A stretch of DNA of 64,000 bases from Chloroflexota bacterium (lineage in GTDB: Bacteria; Chloroflexota; Dehalococcoidia; Lucifugimonadales; Lucifugimonadaceae): positions 1 through 64,000 of the forward strand of contig JABMNO010000019.1 in NCBI GenBank assembly GCA_013204555.1, given 5' to 3'. Shown here piece after piece: positions 1 through 8,813 of the stretch (within the stretch, counting starts at the first letter, position 1; each line of letters opens with the position of its first letter). The translations under genes and the position numbers were made by a program. Below the pieces are notes generated by a model. That model made no database searches and was not told the origin of the DNA. It worked only from the letters and a program-made list of their open reading frames with translations.

Positions 1-491
1 ACCATATATGGCTGGCCGTTCTCCTCGCCAAGGTCGAATATGGGCATGAGGTTGGGGTGGTCTCCCAGGCGGGCCATGGCTTGCGCTTCACGAGTGATGC
101 GTTGGCGAGACTCAGCATCCAGACCCTCAGCCTTGATGAGCCCGAATGCGACGTCTCGGTCCAACGTAGTGTCGTGCGCCAGATAGACCTTCTTCTTGCC
201 GCCCTCCCCGAGGAGACTCTTGACCTCGTAGCGGCCATTGGCGAACGAAGTTGGAGTGTCGGCCATAGGGGCACTGGGCATTTCGATGCCTGGTGCATCA
301 TCGAGCGCTGAAGAGCCGCCGAGCATCTCATGCGCCGCCCTCAGAAGCGCCGGTGAGTCCTCATTGTCGGGATCAAGTGCAAGGACTTCCCGGGTGAGGC
401 GTTCAACTTCAGGCCACTCCTGACCATCAGCCGCCAATTCGGCCTGATCTAGAAGTCGGTCTATCCGTCGCTGCACACGCTCAGTAGGCAT
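1..491 (-). CDS. Serine/threonine protein kinase, N-terminal part (truncated by window edge)
   Basis: The minus-strand frame is open from position 491 to the window edge, so only the first ~163 residues are present. They comprise an ~80-residue N-terminal helical lead-in (TPR-like spacing, 'LTREVLALDPDNED') followed by the start of a kinase N-lobe. That lobe has a glycine-rich loop 'LLGEGGKKKVYLAHD' and a 'DVAFGLIKAEG' strand carrying the ATP-binding lysine in the arrangement seen in bacterial kinases fused to AAA/TPR modules. An in-frame ATG at 506 could add five residues; neither ATG has a clear Shine-Dalgarno. The catalytic loop and any C-terminal domains lie outside the window, so activity and domain fusion cannot be judged. 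Confidence 0.8.
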   Translation of the reverse strand, partial: MPTERVQRRIDRLLDQAELAADGQEWPEVERLTREVLALDPDNEDSPALLRAAHEMLGGSSALDDAPGIEMPSAPMADTPTSFANGRYEVKSLLGEGGKKKVYLAHDTTLDRDVAFGLIKAEGLDAESRQRITREAQAMARLGDHPNLMPIFDLGEENGQPYM

Positions 492-620
492 AGTACCGGG
501 AATCATAAGCGAAGTTAGGTGAACGCGTTCTGTTTACTGGTCCGAGAGGTGCCTCAATGGTCTTCGAGATTCCCTCACAAGATCGTAATCTGTCAGACCA
601 CCACGTCTTGAGAGCACCGC

Positions 621-1216
621 ATGCCCGTACCATCGAACAATCGCCATCCCATCTACTGGATTGGTGGTTCGTTCAGTGGCGGCAAGTCCACGATCACACG
701 ACTTCTGATGGAACGGCACGGTCTGGAGACGTATCACCTCGACTGGCATCTCCTTAAAGATCCTGCGTTTACGAAATATCGCATTGAAGACGCCACTGGT
801 TCTGGATGCCAAACGAGCTAAAGATAGAACGCTACATTCCGGCGTTCCCGACCGCGGTCAACCAGATCGAAAAGCTGTCGCGGGTAGGGCCGGTCGTAGC
901 GGAGGGACCCGGGCTTCTGCCAGTTCTGCTAGCGAGCCATCACGTTGCTCCCGAGAAGGCCATCTACCTGCTCCCAACTCCATCGTTTCAACGCAATACA
1001 AACCAGCGCCGGGGTGAGTGGGTGCAGCGAGCGTTGGCGTCGCGCGCGGATCTGGAGATCGCGTGGGAGGAATGGATGCAGCTCGATGACCAGTTCGCCA
1101 ACTTGATTGAGGAATCTGCTACTCAGGCCCACTATACATCCGTGAGAAACGACGGCGGTTCTGATCCCGGCGATGTTTTTCGGTTGGTGGAGAAACACTT
1201 CGGTCTGGTGGAGTAG
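621..1216 (+). pseudogene. P-loop kinase-like protein, frameshifted
   Basis: Two overlapping frames together make one ~198-residue P-loop protein. The first (621-821) begins MPVPSNNRHPIYW and carries Walker A 'GGSFSGGKST', then 'YHLDWHLLKD'. The second frame carries the downstream half: 'WMPNELKIERYIPAF', 'VVAEGPGLLPVLL', 'AIYLLPTPSFQR' and a C-terminal helical region ending at 1216. The join falls near 783-790 and needs one base added, so a single-base deletion explains it. The order of motifs (P-loop, EGxxLLP, PTPxFQ) fits a small family of uncharacterised bacterial P-loop kinases. It is either a recent pseudogene or a sequencing/assembly error; no remnant start for an independent second protein is convincing. 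Confidence 0.6.
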
Positions 1217-1274
1217 GCCGCCCGAACCATCGGAAGTCGCGGCGGGGTGATTGGGACGTATACGCGTTCCGGGC

Positions 1275-1350
1275 CGGGCAAGCCCGGTGGCTACCGGGGG
1301 CGGGAGCGCTGGCGATCTCATGGGATCCGCGGTAGCCGCGGGCTTGCCCC
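1275..1350. repeat. Inverted pair of REP-like palindromes (family A)
   Basis: An arm at 1275-1296 (core GGGCAAGCCC, then GGTGGCTACCG) is matched in reverse complement by an arm at 1330-1350 (CGGTAGCCGCGGGCTTGCC), about 19 of 22 positions agreeing. The left arm is itself a hairpin, CCGGGC-AA-GCCCGG. The pair sits between the frameshifted kinase and the convergent peptidase gene, a typical place for REP/BIME elements. A related single copy is at 51480-51495. Confidence 0.6.
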
Positions 1351-1385
1351 GCCGTTCGGGGACGCGAACATCCAAGGTCGCTTCG

Positions 1386-2897
1386 TTATCGCCGTTTCCG
1401 AACGGCCTTTGCCGCCATCCAACCCAGACCCAGAAGCGGCAGAATTGTCAACGCTGCGGAACTTGCTTCCAGTGGAGCGCCCGAGCGTGATGGTGCGGAG
1501 CAGCCACCGCTGGTGCCTGTCGCTTGAGGCGATTCTGCTGTGGCCTCCGGGGCGGGAGATGCCACGATCGCGTCTTTCGGATCTTCCGTTGGTTCTGTTT
1601 CAACGGATTTGTTGGCATCACTGGAACCGGCGGCGGCGACACTGTCCAATGTCAGCAACCCAACCGGTTTGACCGTCGGTTCGTGGGTTGGGGTAGTTGC
1701 GCTACTGTCCGCTATCTCAGATCTATCTGCTAGCGGTGCAGCGCCAACTTCTTTTCGCCAGAGGTCATCGAGCTCACGCGTGCTCATGTCGTAGGTGCGG
1801 CGCAGGGCGAGGTCGAATATCGTGCCGCCATCCACGGTCGCCATCAGCTCTGTCATCTTGTCTCGGCCAAACTCATCCACCATGAATTCGACGACACTGC
1901 GGGCCTGGCCGTACGCGACCAGGTTTAAGTTCGGATCGCCCGGAAAGACTGTGAGCGACTCAAAAGGCGTCGTGCGGCCGGTATCGACGGCCCACTCAAG
2001 ATATCGGTCGTAGGAGAGACTGGGATCAACGTTGCCAAACTCGGCAAGTCCTTCATTCAGCCACAGGGGTACGGAAAGCGCGCTTCCTGCGGTAGCTCGC
2101 TGGACAAGCACATGTGTTAGCTCGTGAGAGATCGTCCCGCCCGCGCGTCGTCCATTTCCAAGCAGAAGCACGACGTTTTGCTGACCGAACGCCTGCCCCT
2201 CTGTAATTAGCTCGCTTGAGATGGCACTGCTTCTTGAGGACAGAGCGCCAATCATCTCAGCGTTGTTGTTGTACATGATGATGCGGAGCGGAGTTACCGT
2301 TTCAGCGCCCAGCAGCGGCCCCATGTTGTCCAGGGTGTCTACCGCAACCTGACTCATGCTGGTGGCCCTGACTTTCACCGGGCCGTGGAAGAAGGTGGTG
2401 ACCGGCCCAATTGTCACTTCATCCCACTCATAACGCGCATCCATGTAGATCAGCTGCTGAGGATCAGTGACCTCCGTCACCCCATTCACGTCCGTGATCT
2501 CAAAGAAGTACTCGACGATCGTTCCCGGCGGCGAGTAGGTGGCCCTGGTGCTCTTACGGAGGAAATACTCGCCTGAGACAAGCATTGCCTTGCTGCTACC
2601 CGCGCCCATCTCATCCAGATCAAGATAGTTGTACTGGCTGGAGCTTTCTCCAGCGATCTTGAACCGAACGGCGACCTCGTCAATCTTCAGGTCTGATTCG
2701 ACTTCAAGGGAGAACCGGATGCCGTCAGGGAACTCACTGACCGCGGTGGCGTTGATGATTTCGACGTGAGAGTCGGCCCGCGCTGATGTAGGCCCTGTTA
2801 GTACCAGCAACAGTAAGGCAACTGCCATAACAGTGAGGACTAGAGGTCGATTTAGTCTTGTTGAGATGATGTTCAAATCTGGCGTCTGGTCGATCAT
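1386..2897 (-). CDS. Membrane-anchored peptidase MA-family metalloprotease
   Basis: A 503-aa protein predicted to act outside the membrane. Residues ~18-40 form a hydrophobic signal/anchor ending in TSARA. The middle has the zinc-protease signature HELTH (258-262) and, about 20 residues on, NEGLAE (281-286), the gluzincin arrangement of the Peptidase_MA-like family. The third zinc ligand would be the Glu of the second motif. Residues ~395-465 are a Ser/Thr/Pro/Glu-rich linker. The end has a Cys in 'GGCSAPSRSG', a hydrophobic stretch 'LTILPLLGLGWMAA' and a basic terminus KAVRKRR, which resembles a C-terminal sorting signal. The substrate is unknown. The gene is 113 bp downstream of the inositol operon on the same strand and may be read with it. 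Confidence 0.85.
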   Translation of the reverse strand: MIDQTPDLNIISTRLNRPLVLTVMAVALLLLVLTGPTSARADSHVEIINATAVSEFPDGIRFSLEVESDLKIDEVAVRFKIAGESSSQYNYLDLDEMGAGSSKAMLVSGEYFLRKSTRATYSPPGTIVEYFFEITDVNGVTEVTDPQQLIYMDARYEWDEVTIGPVTTFFHGPVKVRATSMSQVAVDTLDNMGPLLGAETVTPLRIIMYNNNAEMIGALSSRSSAISSELITEGQAFGQQNVVLLLGNGRRAGGTISHELTHVLVQRATAGSALSVPLWLNEGLAEFGNVDPSLSYDRYLEWAVDTGRTTPFESLTVFPGDPNLNLVAYGQARSVVEFMVDEFGRDKMTELMATVDGGTIFDLALRRTYDMSTRELDDLWRKEVGAAPLADRSEIADSSATTPTHEPTVKPVGLLTLDSVAAAGSSDANKSVETEPTEDPKDAIVASPAPEATAESPQATGTSGGCSAPSRSGAPLEASSAALTILPLLGLGWMAAKAVRKRR

Positions 2898-3010
2898 GTC
2901 CGTGGCTAATCTCTGAGCTATGTGGCGGAGTCCGCTATCTCAAATATTACGCTGAGAGCCAGCAATTGGACTGCCAGCAAGGTAGTGCCGACAAGGAAAT
3001 AGGGAAGTGG

Positions 3011-3622
3011 TCAATCGAGTGGCTGGTCGGCATTGCCCCAGACGTCAATGAACCTCATGGCGGCGCTGAGTGGTGTGCCAACTGCAAGAATCCAGAGCAG
3101 AATCGTAGGTTGATCGGCGATTAGCAGGATGCCGGTGAGCGCCACTCGCTCTGGCCGCGTGAAGAAGCCCGCCTTGCCACGCAGTCCCAGCCCTTCAGCC
3201 CGAGCGCGGACGTAACTGACCATGAGTGAGCCTGCGAGGGCGATGACGATGAGGATTGCGTCGGTCTGGCTGGCTGTGTCCGAGTCAGTGAAGTAGATGA
3301 TGAGGCCCACAAACACCAGCGTTTCACTAACGCGGTCGAGTACCGAGTCGAGAATTGCGCCGCGCTTGCTAACAGTGCCTGAGCGTCGAGCCAGCCCGCC
3401 GTCAACGAGGTCCATGGCTGAGCCAACGATCACAAGGACTCCAGCGATCCAGAAATCCCCCATGGCAGCGAAGTAGGCGGCCACGCCGGCGATGGCGACA
3501 CCGAGCAGCGTCGCTACGTTGGCGGAGATACCGACCGCGGCGAACGCGGACACCATCGGCCGCTCAAACCAGTTCGCAACTGCTGAGCGCAACCAATCTC
3601 GAAGACCCTGGATGTCAAACAT
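3011..3622 (-). CDS. CDP-alcohol phosphatidyltransferase, likely phosphatidylinositol-phosphate synthase
   Basis: A 203-aa integral membrane enzyme with the family signature DG-x2-AR-x8-G-x3-D-x3-D, visible as 'DGGLARRSG' followed by 'GAILDSVLD'. These acidic residues bind metal and CDP-diacylglycerol. The later stretch 'YVRARAEGLGLRGKAGFF' and 'RPER' matches the region that distinguishes actinobacterial PIP synthases from plain PgsA. Its position as the third gene after inositol-phosphate synthase and a PimA-like transferase supports inositol-1-phosphate as acceptor. Glycerol-3-phosphate (PgsA function) cannot be excluded from sequence alone. It lies 20 bp after the glycosyltransferase stop, so the two are almost certainly co-transcribed. 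Confidence 0.8.
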   Translation of the reverse strand: MFDIQGLRDWLRSAVANWFERPMVSAFAAVGISANVATLLGVAIAGVAAYFAAMGDFWIAGVLVIVGSAMDLVDGGLARRSGTVSKRGAILDSVLDRVSETLVFVGLIIYFTDSDTASQTDAILIVIALAGSLMVSYVRARAEGLGLRGKAGFFTRPERVALTGILLIADQPTILLWILAVGTPLSAAMRFIDVWGNADQPLD

Positions 3623-3642
3623 GATGACATCCCGTCACGGCC

Positions 3643-4770
3643 TTATCGCTTCCGGCTCTTCTCAAGCACCTTCTCGTAGTAGTCGTACACCTGATCCGCA
3701 ACAATTGGCCAATCGTACTCCCTGGCCTTTTCCTGACCTGCTTTCCCCAGCCTCTCCCGCTCATCAGGGTTCTCGATCAAATGAATAATCGCTTTTTTCA
3801 GGCTCATCTCATCCCGAGGAGTTGTCAGAATGGCGTTGTCCGGGCTGCCGATGACACTGCGATGACCCGCGATGTCTGAAACGATGCACGGCCGCCCTGC
3901 CGCCATGGCCTCAGCGATGACCATACCGAAGCTCTCTCGGCCAAGCGCCGGGCTGCAGAATATATCTGCGGAGTGGTGATACGACGGGAGATCCTCAAAA
4001 CTGGGCGATCCAACAAACTCGATGCCTTCGCCAAGCCCTTTTTCCGCCATATATCGGGCGCTGTCTGGATCAGGATTTTGTGGGCCCGCGACTATGAGAC
4101 GGACGTCGTATCCATCCCGTCTCACGTAGTCAAAAGCCCCAAGCAGGTACTTGAGCCCTTTGCGCACCTCCCCACGCCCCAGAAAGAGAATATTGATCTT
4201 CCCATCATCGAATTCCGGTCTGCGCGGACGAGGCTTCGAGAAGTGCGGGAAGTCGGCGCCGTTTGGTATTACCTGATATGGCGCGGGGAATCGTCTTGAT
4301 ACATACGCTCTAGAAGCATCAGAAACGGCTATCCAGCCATCCAGAGTGCTGAACATCCGTTGCAAGATTGGCTTGAGGAGGAACATTCGCATCTGTCCCT
4401 CGCTATAGGCATGAAATGTGCCTACCCGCGGGCATGGAGCCGTGTGCAAGACATTGAACCCGGCGAACGGTGCAAAGGGCTCGTGGGCGTGAACAATGTC
4501 GAACTGCTCTTGTTTCAGATACTCCTTGACCTTCCAGTGATTCCAGATCATCAGCGAAAGCTTGGCCACTGAGCCTGAGGCGTGGAATTCAAACGTCCGG
4601 CCAAGGGAGAAAAGTGGGATCCCGTCCACCTCGGGGCGGTCGTCATCGCAGGCCGCGATAATCCGCACGTCGTGCCCGCGTGTGACGAACTGCTGCGCAA
4701 GGTTGCGCACGTGTCCGCTGACTCCGCCAAACGTGGAGATTTCGTAGGGCGATACCAGAGCGATCTTCAA
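3643..4770 (-). CDS. GT4 glycosyltransferase, PimA-like (phosphatidylinositol mannosyltransferase)
   Basis: A 375-aa GT-B enzyme of family GT4. The N-terminal Rossmann half starts 'MKIALVSPYEISTFGGVSGH' with the Gly-rich acceptor loop, then 'HAHEPFAPF' and 'TFHAY'. The C-terminal half has 'FLGRGEVRKGLKYLL' (the Arg/Lys pair that contacts donor phosphates) and the EX7E motif in 'ESFGMVIAEAMAAG'. The spacing and 'FHAYSEG' resemble PimA, which transfers mannose from GDP-mannose to phosphatidylinositol on the cytoplasmic face of the membrane. The inositol neighbours support this. Another nucleotide-sugar donor or a different lipid acceptor remains possible. Confidence 0.8.
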   Translation of the reverse strand: MKIALVSPYEISTFGGVSGHVRNLAQQFVTRGHDVRIIAACDDDRPEVDGIPLFSLGRTFEFHASGSVAKLSLMIWNHWKVKEYLKQEQFDIVHAHEPFAPFAGFNVLHTAPCPRVGTFHAYSEGQMRMFLLKPILQRMFSTLDGWIAVSDASRAYVSRRFPAPYQVIPNGADFPHFSKPRPRRPEFDDGKINILFLGRGEVRKGLKYLLGAFDYVRRDGYDVRLIVAGPQNPDPDSARYMAEKGLGEGIEFVGSPSFEDLPSYHHSADIFCSPALGRESFGMVIAEAMAAGRPCIVSDIAGHRSVIGSPDNAILTTPRDEMSLKKAIIHLIENPDERERLGKAGQEKAREYDWPIVADQVYDYYEKVLEKSRKR

Positions 4771-4828
4771 CTTATGGCCCTCACACCCGGCGCCGAAATG
4801 CCGGCCATGCGATCAATCTCGGACTGGA

Positions 4829-5953
4829 CTACTTCTTCTTTTTGGATTTGCCACCGGAGGATTTCTTGGCAGGTGCCTCAACGCCATTGGCAAAGTCTTC
4901 AACCATCTGCCGAGCAATGTCATCGGTGTACTGCACCGCAGGGGATTTCATGAAGTAGGCAGATGGCCCTGGAATTGCTCCGGAGATACCGCGGTCGTGA
5001 GCAATCTTGACCGACCTGATGGCGTCGATCACAACACCTGCTGAGTTGGGACTATCGTGGACTTCCAGCTTGAGTTCCATATTGTGCGGCACGTTTCCAA
5101 ACGTCGTGCCCTCAAGGCGGATGTACGCCCACTTGCGGTCTTCCAGCCAAGGCACGTGGTCGCTGGGCCCCACGTGAACATCGTGGGAGTTGATCGTGTG
5201 GTCTATCTGAGACGTGACGGCCTGAGTCTTTGATATCTTCTTGGAGTCCAGCCGTGATCGCTCAAGCATGTTCAGGAAGTCGGTATTACCACCAAAGTTG
5301 AGCTGGTACGTCCGGTCCAACCTGATCCCGCGGTCTTCGTAGAGCCGGGCAAGCACGCGGTGGACGATGGTGGCGCCAACCTGAGACTTGATGTCATCGC
5401 CAACGATGGCGAGTCCCTTGTCCCGGAAGCGCTTCTCCCAGTAGTTGTCTTTGTCTGAGGCAATGAATACGGGGATGCAGTTCACGAACCCGCAACCGGC
5501 GGCGAGCGCCTGGTCTACGTACCACTTCGTGGCCATCTCGGAACCGACTGGAAGGTAGTTCACCACTACGTCAACTTTCCGGTCTCTCAAGATGCCAACA
5601 ATGTCATCTGTTGGGCCTGGAGCTGGCTCAATCACTTCCTTAAGATACTGGCCGAGCCCATCGTGGGTCATGCCACGGTTAACCTTCACGCCAGTTTCAG
5701 GAACATCGTAGAAATTGACGGTGTTGTTGAGGCCGCCATGGATGGCCTGATTGAGGTCTTTTCCCACCTTGGTCACGTCAACGTCGAATGCCGCTACAAC
5801 GTTGATATCGCCAACGTGATAACCGCCGAAGACAGTGTTCATGAGCCCGGGGATCTCGGCGTCAGGGTCGGCTTCCCGGTACATGTGGATGCCCTGGATT
5901 AGCGAGGAAGCGCAGTTACCCACGCCGATGATGGCTACGTTGATTTCACCCAA
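4829..5953 (-). CDS. ino1: Inositol-3-phosphate (myo-inositol-1-phosphate) synthase
   Basis: A 374-aa enzyme that isomerises glucose-6-phosphate to inositol phosphate using NAD. It shows the dinucleotide loop '[13 protein letters not shown]' at the N-terminus, '[10 protein letters not shown]', '[15 protein letters not shown]' and '[11 protein letters not shown]', all diagnostic of the bacterial/archaeal form. The C-terminus carries a lysine-rich tail, GGKSKKKK. The start is TTG at 5951-5953, supported by AGGTGA about six bases upstream on the minus strand. It is the first gene of the three-gene inositol-lipid operon, 58 bp ahead of the PimA-like gene, and supplies the head group used by the CDP-alcohol transferase. 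Confidence 0.93.
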   Translation of the reverse strand: MGEINVAIIGVGNCASSLIQGIHMYREADPDAEIPGLMNTVFGGYHVGDINVVAAFDVDVTKVGKDLNQAIHGGLNNTVNFYDVPETGVKVNRGMTHDGLGQYLKEVIEPAPGPTDDIVGILRDRKVDVVVNYLPVGSEMATKWYVDQALAAGCGFVNCIPVFIASDKDNYWEKRFRDKGLAIVGDDIKSQVGATIVHRVLARLYEDRGIRLDRTYQLNFGGNTDFLNMLERSRLDSKKISKTQAVTSQIDHTINSHDVHVGPSDHVPWLEDRKWAYIRLEGTTFGNVPHNMELKLEVHDSPNSAGVVIDAIRSVKIAHDRGISGAIPGPSAYFMKSPAVQYTDDIARQMVEDFANGVEAPAKKSSGGKSKKKK

Positions 5954-6167
5954 TTTTGTTCACCTGAATCTACCGTCCAACCGCTCCCGGAATCGCACCA
6001 GGAATGGTCAGTACTTCTCTCAACTATTTCAGCGGCGGGAGCACCGATTTTCGCGATCGCTCACCAATGACCGAAATGTGCATTTTTGGTTATCGATTTC
6101 AACAAAAAAGTCTAACACGCAGCAATACCGGTCAGAGGATTGAAAAATCGACGCGCCCATTCGGTTC

Positions 6168-6188
6168 GGGCAGGTTTCAAACCTGCCC
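6168..6188. repeat. REP-like perfect hairpin
   Basis: GGGCAGGTTT and AAACCTGCCC are perfect complements separated by one base, giving a stable stem with a small loop. It lies between the upstream end of ino1 and the convergently placed stop of the RraA-like gene; with no T-tract following, a REP-like palindrome is as likely as a terminator. The rest of 5954-6225 is AT-rich leader for ino1; I see no confident -35/-10 pair. Confidence 0.5.
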
Positions 6189-6225
6189 CTCTTCGCGTTG
6201 CATCCAGAGTTGCGGAGTGCCGCCT

Positions 6226-6951
6226 CTACTCAGCCTCGCCGCGGGCCTTGTACTCCTCGTATAGCTTCCAGGTCTCATCATTGAAGGGGTAGTAACGGCC
6301 GGGTGACTGCGGGTTCTTGGCCAGTTCCGCCTTGACGACGTGCTCTACCTTTTCTCGCTCGGCGGCTATGCGAATCACCTCGTCAACCATCGATGCTGGC
6401 ACTACGACTACGCCATCGTCATCGCCAACAACCGCGTCGCCGGGCCGAACCGAGATTCCGCCGCAACTGATGATTTCGTTCACTCCCCAGGGCTGCATGA
6501 GGCCGGGGCCTTGCTTCGACGTGGTGCTGTGCGAGTAGACGTTGAATCCATAGGCGGTGAGCTCACCGGAGTCGCGCACAGAGCCGTCAGTAACGAGGCC
6601 GCCAACCTTGCGCTGGGCGAGCCGCAAAAACTTGATATCACCGCCTATCGACTCCCATGGTCCGACCGCTGATGCCACCAGTACCTCGTTTGGTCCGCAT
6701 AGCTCGAACGCAACGTACTCTGCGGAGTCCACGCCCTTTGGTTTGTCCGTCAGGATGTCGGGTCGTTGGTGCACGAAACGGAGGGTCACGGCTCGTCCGG
6801 CCATTCGCTGTCCTGATCGAATTGGTCGCGCACCGTGGATGTACGTCTGCGGCCAATCGTTGACCCAGAGGCCGTCGATAAGCGTTGGCGTGGGAATCTC
6901 TTTTAGTTGAGCAAGTTGCTCGTCGGTTATCTCAATCGGCGATGCGTTCAT
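6226..6951 (-). CDS. RraA-like aldolase/decarboxylase family protein (HMG/CHA aldolase fold)
   Basis: A 241-aa member of the RraA/4-hydroxy-4-methyl-2-oxoglutarate aldolase superfamily. The active-site region is 'GGLVTDGSVRDSGEL', where the Arg-Asp pair of DGxxRD binds the oxoacid and metal, and the C-terminal core is 'GDAVVGDDDGVVVVP'. Class II members split oxoacids to pyruvate or decarboxylate oxaloacetate. This one is longer at the C-terminus than classic RraA and carries an insert 'TTSKQGPGLMQPWG'. The substrate is unknown. It lies 35 bp after the ketopantoate reductase-like gene on the same strand. A paralogue is at 30365-31096. Confidence 0.85.
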   Translation of the reverse strand: MNASPIEITDEQLAQLKEIPTPTLIDGLWVNDWPQTYIHGARPIRSGQRMAGRAVTLRFVHQRPDILTDKPKGVDSAEYVAFELCGPNEVLVASAVGPWESIGGDIKFLRLAQRKVGGLVTDGSVRDSGELTAYGFNVYSHSTTSKQGPGLMQPWGVNEIISCGGISVRPGDAVVGDDDGVVVVPASMVDEVIRIAAEREKVEHVVKAELAKNPQSPGRYYPFNDETWKLYEEYKARGEAE

Positions 6952-6986
6952 GTTTTTATCCTTTGTACTGTGACGATATGTTGCTG

Positions 6987-7913
6987 CTATGCGGGAGATC
7001 CGGCGCGGAAGTTGTACAGCGCTGAGTAAAGTGCGGCGCTAGCGGGGACGGCGATGCCGTTCTTGCGGCCTTTCCGGATAACCGAACCCAGGAGATCATC
7101 GATCTCAAGCGGGTTGCCTGCTTCGAGGTCGATCTGCAGCGATGCCATTAGCTCAGGCGCCTCGTCTCGGGAGCCCTTGAGGTTACTGTCGATAAGGCCA
7201 TCATCGAAGGTAATTCCTTCACTTTCTCCAACGGCCACGATCTCTTCCATGACGGAGCGAGCGGTTCTCTCGCCCTGGGGATTTTCCAGTATTTGGACGT
7301 AATTTCCGCGGGTGGCAGCCATAAGAGTCCCAACGGCAGCAACGAGGACCAGTTTGGACCAGAGCGTCTTTCGGATATCGGCGCTGACTTCTGCCTGAAC
7401 GCCTTCCTGCGACAGTATCGACTCAACTTTGTCGATTCTTGGCGTGCGGGAGCCGTCCTGTTCACCGAACGCGATTCGTGCGGTGGCGCCGGCCTGTTCA
7501 ATGTGGCCAAGACCGGCTCGTCCTGCCTCAATGTATGTTGTCCCGGAAAGAACCCGGTCCCATCCGTAGACGTCAGCGATAATCGAGGCGCTTTCGGTGC
7601 CGTTTTGAACTGGTAGGACAACAGTGTTTTCGCCAAGGAGTGGCTTGATGAGCGGGATAGCCTCGGGATTGCTGTAAAGCTTCACAGCGTAGAGAACCAG
7701 ATCAACCGGACCAATTTCGCTGGCGTCGGGAGTGGCCTGCGGGTGGACCGTGTAGTTGCCCCAGTTGCTCTCAACAAACAGACCATCGGCGACAATCTTG
7801 TCCCGATGTTCGCCTCGACATATCAGGGCAACGTCCAGGCCAGCACGTGCCAGTGCTCCTCCGTAGTAACCACCAACGGCTCCGGCGCCAATAACCGCCA
7901 CTTTGTCAGGCAT
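6987..7913 (-). CDS. panE: 2-dehydropantoate 2-reductase (ketopantoate reductase family)
   Basis: A 308-aa NADPH-dependent reductase. The N-terminal dinucleotide fold starts at once with '[19 protein letters not shown]'; '[11 protein letters not shown]' and '[10 protein letters not shown]' follow the ApbA pattern. The catalytic Lys is in '[18 protein letters not shown]', and the C-terminal domain has '[13 protein letters not shown]'. In pantothenate synthesis the enzyme reduces ketopantoate to pantoate, but many paralogues act on other 2-oxoacids, so the role is tentative. The reading frame is open 26 codons further upstream, to 7991; I chose ATG at 7913 because the Rossmann fold begins there and GAGGG lies upstream. 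It is divergent from RNase PH. Confidence 0.85.
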   Translation of the reverse strand: MPDKVAVIGAGAVGGYYGGALARAGLDVALICRGEHRDKIVADGLFVESNWGNYTVHPQATPDASEIGPVDLVLYAVKLYSNPEAIPLIKPLLGENTVVLPVQNGTESASIIADVYGWDRVLSGTTYIEAGRAGLGHIEQAGATARIAFGEQDGSRTPRIDKVESILSQEGVQAEVSADIRKTLWSKLVLVAAVGTLMAATRGNYVQILENPQGERTARSVMEEIVAVGESEGITFDDGLIDSNLKGSRDEAPELMASLQIDLEAGNPLEIDDLLGSVIRKGRKNGIAVPASAALYSALYNFRAGSPA

Positions 7914-8025
7914 AACTGTGTTTCGTCCCTCTTGATAGAAGATGTGAAGGCAGTATGCCCTCGCTACGTGAAAATCTACGACGGCGGTCAACGATACCGC
8001 ATTCGCCCACTCCAGATGAGTCTGT

Positions 8026-8034
8026 TGCTATACT
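8026..8034 (+). promoter_or_regulatory. Extended -10 promoter for rph-eno-gap
   Basis: TGCTATACT matches the extended -10 pattern TGnTATAAT in five of six hexamer positions, with no recognisable -35. Transcription would begin near 8041. This is downstream of the ATG at 8016 and so argues for the later TTG start of RNase PH at 8082. Confidence 0.45.
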
Positions 8035-8081
8035 CGAACCAGAGTTCATCTCAAACATTAATATCACCTGAAAGCCTCTTT

Positions 8082-8813
8082 TTGACCTACTCACGCGCCG
8101 ACGGTCGTGCTCTTGATCAGCCCCGCCCTGTCAGCATTGATATCGGGTTCCAGCCGTACGCTGAAGGCTCGGCACTGATCAAAACCGGAAACACCCACGT
8201 AATTTGCTCGGCCTCAATTGGCGAGGGCGTGCCCGGCTGGCGCAAAGGGTCAGGACTTGGCTGGGTGACAGCCGAGTACGGGATGCTGCCTCGTTCCACC
8301 CACACCAGAAGTGGACGTGAGGCTCGACAAGGCAAGCAGGGTGGGCGCTCGTTGGAGATACAGCGGCTCATTGGGCGGTCGCTCCGGGCCGTTACAGACA
8401 TGCAAAAGCTAGGTGAACGGACCATTACCGTCGACTGCGATGTCATTCGAGCCGATGGTGGAACCAGAACCGCTGCGATCACAGGTGGGTATGTAGCCCT
8501 GTATCTCGCAACCCAAAACCTGATCGAGCATGGCAAGATCAAAGAATCACCACTCACTGAGTCCGTGGCGGCAACAAGTCTCGGCTACGTTAGTGGTGAT
8601 CTATGTCTCGATCTCGCATACGATGAGGATTCAGCCGCTGAAGTGGATTTCAATGTGGTCATGACTGGCTCTGACCAATTTGTGGAAATTCAGGGCACGG
8701 CGGAAGGTCGGACATTTGACCGAGATCAGTTTGACAGCCTGCTAGATCTCGCGAAAACAGGCATCGAATCAATGCTCACGGCGCAACAACTGGCACTGGC
8801 GGACCTCACCTAA
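8082..8813 (+). CDS. rph: Ribonuclease PH
   Basis: A 243-aa phosphorolytic 3'-5' exoribonuclease that trims tRNA 3' ends. The start region '[20 protein letters not shown]' is the family hallmark. '[16 protein letters not shown]', '[12 protein letters not shown]', '[17 protein letters not shown]' and 'EIQGTAEG' follow in order and include the phosphate-binding Arg/Gly residues. The frame is open well upstream (to 7743). I chose TTG at 8082 because it begins two residues before the conserved Ser-Arg-Ala-Asp-Gly and lies downstream of an extended -10 site; ATG at 8016 is the alternative. The stop TAA directly abuts the enolase ATG, implying translational coupling. Confidence 0.92.
   Translation: MTYSRADGRALDQPRPVSIDIGFQPYAEGSALIKTGNTHVICSASIGEGVPGWRKGSGLGWVTAEYGMLPRSTHTRSGREARQGKQGGRSLEIQRLIGRSLRAVTDMQKLGERTITVDCDVIRADGGTRTAAITGGYVALYLATQNLIEHGKIKESPLTESVAATSLGYVSGDLCLDLAYDEDSAAEVDFNVVMTGSDQFVEIQGTAEGRTFDRDQFDSLLDLAKTGIESMLTAQQLALADLT

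Noticed and set aside
929-1375. 148-codon minus-strand frame across the broken P-loop kinase
   Set aside because: It reads through the REP-like palindromes and antisense to a recognisable kinase half; composition and lack of motifs mark it as a shadow.
7914-7991. 26-codon N-terminal extension of ketopantoate reductase
   Set aside because: The Rossmann fold starts right after ATG 7913, and the extension lies in the divergent promoter region shared with RNase PH.
7743-8081. 113-codon N-terminal extension of RNase PH
   Set aside because: It overlaps the start of the divergent reductase gene antisense and precedes the extended -10 site; RNase PH family members begin at the SRADGR block.
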